64,000 nucleotides of DNA from Halomonas sp. Y3 (GTDB taxonomy: Bacteria; Pseudomonadota; Gammaproteobacteria; Pseudomonadales; Halomonadaceae), in contig NZ_CP099975.1 in the NCBI RefSeq assembly GCF_024137965.1, forward strand, positions 1,550,001-1,614,000. The letters run 5' to 3'. Position 1 is the stretch's first letter, and each line of letters starts with the position of its first letter. The notes under the pieces are model-generated. The model was not told the DNA's origin and made no database searches. It saw only the letters and a program-made list of their open reading frames with translations. Below, piece after piece: positions 60,598-64,000 of this stretch. The position numbers were made by a program, and so were the translations under genes.

Positions 60598-60635
60598 AAC
60601 GCGAAACGCACCCTCGAGAGGGTGCGTTTCGCGTT
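60598..60635. terminator. Perfect 18-bp palindromic hairpin between srkA and a converging gene
   Basis: AACGCGAAACGCACCCTC, centre GA, GAGGGTGCGTTTCGCGTT with no mismatch. It lies 15 bases after srkA and 18 before the converging gene end, so works for both strands. No U tract. Confidence 0.7.
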
Positions 60636-60653
60636 GGGACCTTGGCGTCGGGC

Positions 60654-61202
60654 CTACTGCTGGTCCGGGTTCGGGCGCTCGGCGGGGATCGGGTTGGCGA
60701 CGCCGGCACCGTTGGCCTGGCGGCGCTGGATATTGATCTGCTCGGAGGGGTTCTCCTGCTCCTCGATGCTCAGGCCGCTGGCCAGGCGCAGCTCGAAGGT
60801 CTGCTCCGGGGTCAGCTCGCAGCGGCCGTCCTGGCAGGCAGGGATGCCGAAGCTGCCGTCGGCGCCATAGCCGGCGGCAGACATCTCGCCGCTGTAGATC
60901 TCGCTGTCGCCGCCGTCGGTGGCGATGCAGGTGACCGAGCTGGTGGTGATGCGCACCCGGTCGCCTTCCAGGCGGGCGTCGCCCACCATGACGCAGTGGT
61001 CGGGGAGCTGGTGCGTGCCCTGGCCGTTGGCCGCCGGGCGCAGCAGGATATCGTCGCGGCGCGGCGTCTCCTGGTCCAGCACCAGGGTGTCGATCACCTG
61101 CACCTCGAGGTTGGCATCGGCGGGAAGTTCCAGGGTGGCGGCCAGCACCAGAGAAGGCGCCAGCAGGGTGGCCAGCAGCAGAGTCACGGGGGTCTTTAAC
61201 AT
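60654..61202 (-). CDS. Exported protein of unknown function
   Basis: A 182-residue protein with a signal peptide (LKTPVTLLLATLLAPSLVLAA). The mature protein is acidic with two cysteine-containing segments (LPDHCVMVGDARLEGD, SSVTCIATDGGDSE) and one CQDGRC pair that could form disulfides; the C-terminus is Pro/Gln-rich. The beta-rich pattern is compatible with a small periplasmic domain. No family recognised. ATG 61202 puts the signal peptide at residue 1. Confidence 0.65.
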   Translation of the reverse strand: MLKTPVTLLLATLLAPSLVLAATLELPADANLEVQVIDTLVLDQETPRRDDILLRPAANGQGTHQLPDHCVMVGDARLEGDRVRITTSSVTCIATDGGDSEIYSGEMSAAGYGADGSFGIPACQDGRCELTPEQTFELRLASGLSIEEQENPSEQINIQRRQANGAGVANPIPAERPNPDQQ

Positions 61203-61363
61203 GTCGGGCTCTCGAAAAGGGTCGTGCACAGCATGAGAGCCATGATTCTAGCACAGCGCGGAAGGTGGCTCCCATGCGCGCTTGGTCCCGGGTGCGGCAG
61301 GATGTCACGCACGGCGCCTGCCTGGCGGAGCCGGGTAGGCTAGAATACGGGATTCACGATGAA

Positions 61364-61423
61364 TTGACTTGTACAATATTTTTTTCGTGTATATCTTCTG
61401 TACATGAGTGTGGGATATACACG
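61364..61423. promoter_or_regulatory. folE promoter region with inverted repeat
   Basis: TTGACT (61364-61369) is a likely -35 element with an A/T-rich run after it. A perfect 10-bp inverted repeat, CGTGTATATC (61386-61395) and GATATACACG (61414-61423), flanks TGTACATGAG. It could be an operator for folE-folX; the zinc-responsive Zur or another regulator is possible, but the site matches none I can name. Confidence 0.45.
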
Positions 61424-61452
61424 ACGAGACGATGAACAGGACGGGCCCGACG

Positions 61453-62010
61453 ATGACCGAAGAAATCGCCAACCACTACCGGCAGATCCTCCAGGCGCTG
61501 GGGGAGGACCCCGAGCGCGAGGGCCTGCGCGATACGCCCAAGCGGGCGGCCAAGGCGATGCAGTTTCTCAACCGCGGCTATCTGCAGTCGCTGGAGGAGA
61601 TCGTCAACGGCGCTGTCTTCGAGTCCGAGACCGACGAGATGGTACTGGTCAAGGATATCGAGCTCTACTCCATGTGCGAGCACCACCTGCTGCCCTTTAT
61701 CGGCAAGTGCCATATCGCCTACCTGCCCAGCGGCAAGGTGCTGGGACTCTCCAAGTTTGCGCGCATCGTGGACATGTACGCCCGGCGCATGCAGATCCAG
61801 GAGAACCTGACCCGTCAGATCGCCGAAGCGGTGCTGCAGGTCACCAATGCCCGCGGCGTGGCGGTGGTGGTAGAGGCCAAGCACCTCTGCATGATGATGC
61901 GCGGCGTGGAGAAGCAGAACTCCAGCATGACCTCCTCGGTGATGCTGGGCGCCTTCCGCGACAATATCTCGACCCGCCAGGAGTTCCTGACCCTGGTCAA
62001 CGGACGCTGA
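61453..62010 (+). CDS. folE: GTP cyclohydrolase I
   Basis: A 185-residue type IA enzyme converting GTP to 7,8-dihydroneopterin triphosphate. Zinc ligands are Cys and His in [20 protein letters not shown] and Cys in [40 protein letters not shown] is also conserved. ATG 61453 begins at the usual [13 protein letters not shown] 61432 is possible. It precedes folX by 25 bases. Confidence 0.94.
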   Translation: MTEEIANHYRQILQALGEDPEREGLRDTPKRAAKAMQFLNRGYLQSLEEIVNGAVFESETDEMVLVKDIELYSMCEHHLLPFIGKCHIAYLPSGKVLGLSKFARIVDMYARRMQIQENLTRQIAEAVLQVTNARGVAVVVEAKHLCMMMRGVEKQNSSMTSSVMLGAFRDNISTRQEFLTLVNGR

Positions 62011-62035
62011 GGCTCAACCGCCAAGGAGAACGGCC

Positions 62036-62443
62036 ATGCCGATGCATGCCATCGACGACCAGCACTTCGACCACGACCTGGCCACCATTCGGATCAAGAA
62101 CCTCCGGCTGCGTACCTATATCGGCATCAAGGAGGAGGAGATCCAGAACCGCCAAGACGTGGTGATCAACGCGGTGATTCGCTACCGGGCCGACAAGGCG
62201 GTGGCCTTCAACCATATCGAGCAGGCGCTCAACTACCGCACCATCACCAAGGAGGTGATCGCCCACGTGGAGGAGAACCGCTTCCTGCTGCTGGAGCGCA
62301 TGACCCGGGAAGTGCTCGACCTGATCATGTCTCACGAGCAGGTGCTTACCGCCCAGGTGGAGATCGACAAGCCCCACGCCCTGCGCTTCGCCGATTCGGT
62401 ATCCATCACGCTCTCCGCCACCCGGGAGCCCCGTCGCGGCTAG
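62036..62443 (+). CDS. folX: Dihydroneopterin triphosphate 2'-epimerase
   Basis: A 135-residue tunnelling-fold protein: [43 protein letters not shown] and [20 protein letters not shown] match E. coli FolX closely. It makes dihydromonapterin triphosphate, so FolE-FolX here probably supplies tetrahydromonapterin, cofactor of phenylalanine hydroxylase in pseudomonads. The N-terminus is slightly longer than in E. coli. Confidence 0.93.
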   Translation: MPMHAIDDQHFDHDLATIRIKNLRLRTYIGIKEEEIQNRQDVVINAVIRYRADKAVAFNHIEQALNYRTITKEVIAHVEENRFLLLERMTREVLDLIMSHEQVLTAQVEIDKPHALRFADSVSITLSATREPRRG

Positions 62444-62554
62444 CGCCCCGTCCGTTTGCCGAAAGCCCTCCTGAAGGCCCTGTCGCTTTGAGCGCCGGGG
62501 CCTTTGCCCTTAGGATGGGACCTCCCCGAGGCGGTCGATCGAACAGGAGTGACC

Positions 62555-62872
62555 TTGAACACCGACAGCGATTCCCCGCGCCCCGCCCGCAGGCGCTACT
62601 CCCCCCTGGCCATGAGCGCCATCGTCACGGCGCTGCTGGCCCTGCTGCTGCAGGGCGGTTTCGTGCCGCTGAACCTGGCCGCCGCCGTGCTGGCGCTGCT
62701 GGGCCTGCGCCAGATCCGCCGCGAGCCGGAGCGCTATATCGGCCGCGCCTTCTGCTGGCTGGCCATCGCCCTGGTGCTGGTGCTGGCGGTCCTGACCGCT
62801 CTGGTCGAGCCGACGCCATCGGCGCCGCCCGCCGAGTTCATGGTCCCGGAGCAGAACGCCACCGAGCGTTGA
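62555..62872 (+). CDS. Small membrane protein with two helices
   Basis: A 105-residue protein with a TTG start, AGGAG five bases upstream. A basic N-terminus (PRPARRRYSPL) leads to two hydrophobic helices (MSAIVTALLALLLQGG and RAFCWLAIALVLVLAVLTAL) and a short proline-rich, negatively charged tail. The layout resembles DUF4190-like membrane proteins but no firm family is seen. Confidence 0.65.
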   Translation: MNTDSDSPRPARRRYSPLAMSAIVTALLALLLQGGFVPLNLAAAVLALLGLRQIRREPERYIGRAFCWLAIALVLVLAVLTALVEPTPSAPPAEFMVPEQNATER

Positions 62873-62996
62873 GCGAGCTCGTCATCAAGCCTTTCACGGG
62901 CGTGGCGCCGGAGAGCCCGGCTCCCTTATCCTAGATGGCAAATCCGGCCGCCATGCCCCGTCCACTACAACACTGCCCCGTGCCCAGGAGATCTCC

Positions 62997-64000
62997 ATGG
63001 AAGCCCTCAAGGAAACGCAGCTCTACTGCCCCTTTGCCTATATCGACGGCAGCTGGGTCGCCGCCGACAGCGGTGAACAGATCCAGGTGGTCAATCCGGC
63101 CACCGGCCAGCCCATGGGGGATGTGCCGCGCCTGGGGCGTGCCGAGACCGAGCGCGCCATCGACGCCGCCCATGCCGCCCTGCCGGCCTGGAAGGGGCTG
63201 ACCGCCCAGGAGCGTGCCGACATCCTGATGAAGTGGCACGACCTGATGCTCGAGCACCAGGACGACCTGGCCATGATCATGACCTTCGAGCAGGGCAAGC
63301 CGCTCAAGGAGGCCGCCGGCGAGATCGCCTATGCGGCGAGCTTCCTGCGCTGGTTCGCCGAGGAGGCGCGGCGCGTCTACGGCGAGACCATTCCCGCCGC
63401 CAAGGCCAACCAGCGCATCCTGGTCACCAAGCAGCCGGTGGGCGTGGTGGGCGCCATCACGCCCTGGAACTTCCCCTCGGCGATGATCACCCGCAAGGCG
63501 GGGGCGGCGCTGGCCGCTGGCTGCACCATCGTCATCAAGCCGGCCAGCCAGACCCCCTTCTCGGCCACCGCTCTGGCCCTTCTGGCCGAGCGCGCCGGCG
63601 TTCCCCGCGGCGTCTTCAACGTGGTACCGGGGCGCGCCGGCGAGATCGCCGCGGCCATGACCGAGTCGCCCCTGGTGCGCAAGATCACCTTCACCGGCTC
63701 CACCGAGGTGGGCCGCGAGCTGATGGCCAAGGCGGCTCGGCATGTCCAGAAGATCTCCCTGGAGCTGGGCGGCAATGCGCCCTTCATCGTCTTCGAGGAT
63801 GCCGACCTGGATGCCGCCGTGGAGGGGGCCATGGCCGCCAAGTTCCGCAACGCCGGCCAGACCTGCGTCTGCACCAACCGCTTCCTGGTGCAGTCCAGCG
63901 TGGTCAACGCCTTCTGCGAGAAGCTGGCCGTGGCCATGCACAGCGAGCTCAGGGTGGGGGACGGCACCGAGGCGGGGATCAATATCGGCCCGCTGATCGA
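62997..64000 (+). CDS. gabD: Succinate-semialdehyde dehydrogenase, GabD type (3' end outside window)
   Basis: An aldehyde dehydrogenase of which 334 codons are visible. GAITPWNFPSAMITRKAGAALAAGCTIVIKPASQTP is the NAD(P) and substrate tunnel, FTGSTEVGRELM the cofactor loop, VSLELGG-like ISLELGGNAPFIVFED holds the general-base Glu, and FRNAGQTCVCTNRFLVQ has the catalytic cysteine. It matches E. coli GabD along its length. AGGAG at 62986 precedes the ATG. The frame is open at the window end. Confidence 0.92.
   Translation, partial: MEALKETQLYCPFAYIDGSWVAADSGEQIQVVNPATGQPMGDVPRLGRAETERAIDAAHAALPAWKGLTAQERADILMKWHDLMLEHQDDLAMIMTFEQGKPLKEAAGEIAYAASFLRWFAEEARRVYGETIPAAKANQRILVTKQPVGVVGAITPWNFPSAMITRKAGAALAAGCTIVIKPASQTPFSATALALLAERAGVPRGVFNVVPGRAGEIAAAMTESPLVRKITFTGSTEVGRELMAKAARHVQKISLELGGNAPFIVFEDADLDAAVEGAMAAKFRNAGQTCVCTNRFLVQSSVVNAFCEKLAVAMHSELRVGDGTEAGINIGPLI

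Overview
The window is high-GC chromosomal DNA from a gammaproteobacterium. The gene set (HrpA, MlaA, Bcr-type MFS, PstSCAB, BioBFHCD/BioA, SrkA, FolE/FolX, GabD-type dehydrogenase) and the codon style suggest a Halomonas-like member of the Halomonadaceae; this placement is inference. Two low-GC accessory blocks interrupt it.

Layout. 1-8.4 kb: 3' part of hrpA, a KASIII-like synthase, mlaA, an SpoIIE-type phosphatase with a STAS partner, transaldolase, a Bcr/CflA exporter, and a TauE/SafE permease preceded by a degenerate partial copy of itself. 8.45-14.1 kb: Pho box, pstSCAB, then arsC and arsR directly behind pstB, so phosphate uptake and arsenate handling are linked. 14.1-15.7 kb: a thioredoxin-like protein and a COG0701 permease on the minus strand. 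15.7-25.6 kb: foreign block bounded by 311-bp direct repeats of the permease gene. It holds a thiolase tail fused to an IS1634-like remnant, then a low-GC six-gene plus-strand cluster (SDR, unrecognised 399-aa protein, membrane desaturase, 2OG-Fe(II) oxygenase, DMT exporter, class V aminotransferase), a transposase remnant and a MocR regulator. 25.6-29.2 kb: rest of the arsenic locus on the minus strand (Acr3, CC/Se-motif protein, MFS, truncated permease) with two matching ArsR-like operators. 29.2-36.7 kb: fatty/organic acid catabolism (thiolase, hydrolase, TetR, acyl-CoA ligase, SDR, acyl-CoA dehydrogenase). 37-39.8 kb: a Gcr-type membrane protein and a glutathione S-transferase.

40-47.9 kb is the most interesting stretch. 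An IS91-type element is followed by three same-strand, low-GC, singly promoted genes, each bounded by an attC-like site: an integron-type cassette array without a visible IntI. The cassettes encode a 440-aa protein with an HEPN-like RX6H motif, a SIR2-like protein split by an IS66-family element, and a 170-aa protein with a RHIM-like VQIG motif and hydrophobic tail. The content looks like antiviral defence.

48-64 kb is core again: SDR, an exported protein, a lipoprotein hydrolase, a ferric-reductase-like protein with a 29-aa companion, bioA, tRNA-Leu(UAG), bioBFHCD with two BirA-type boxes, comF-like, srkA, folE-folX and the start of a gabD-type gene.
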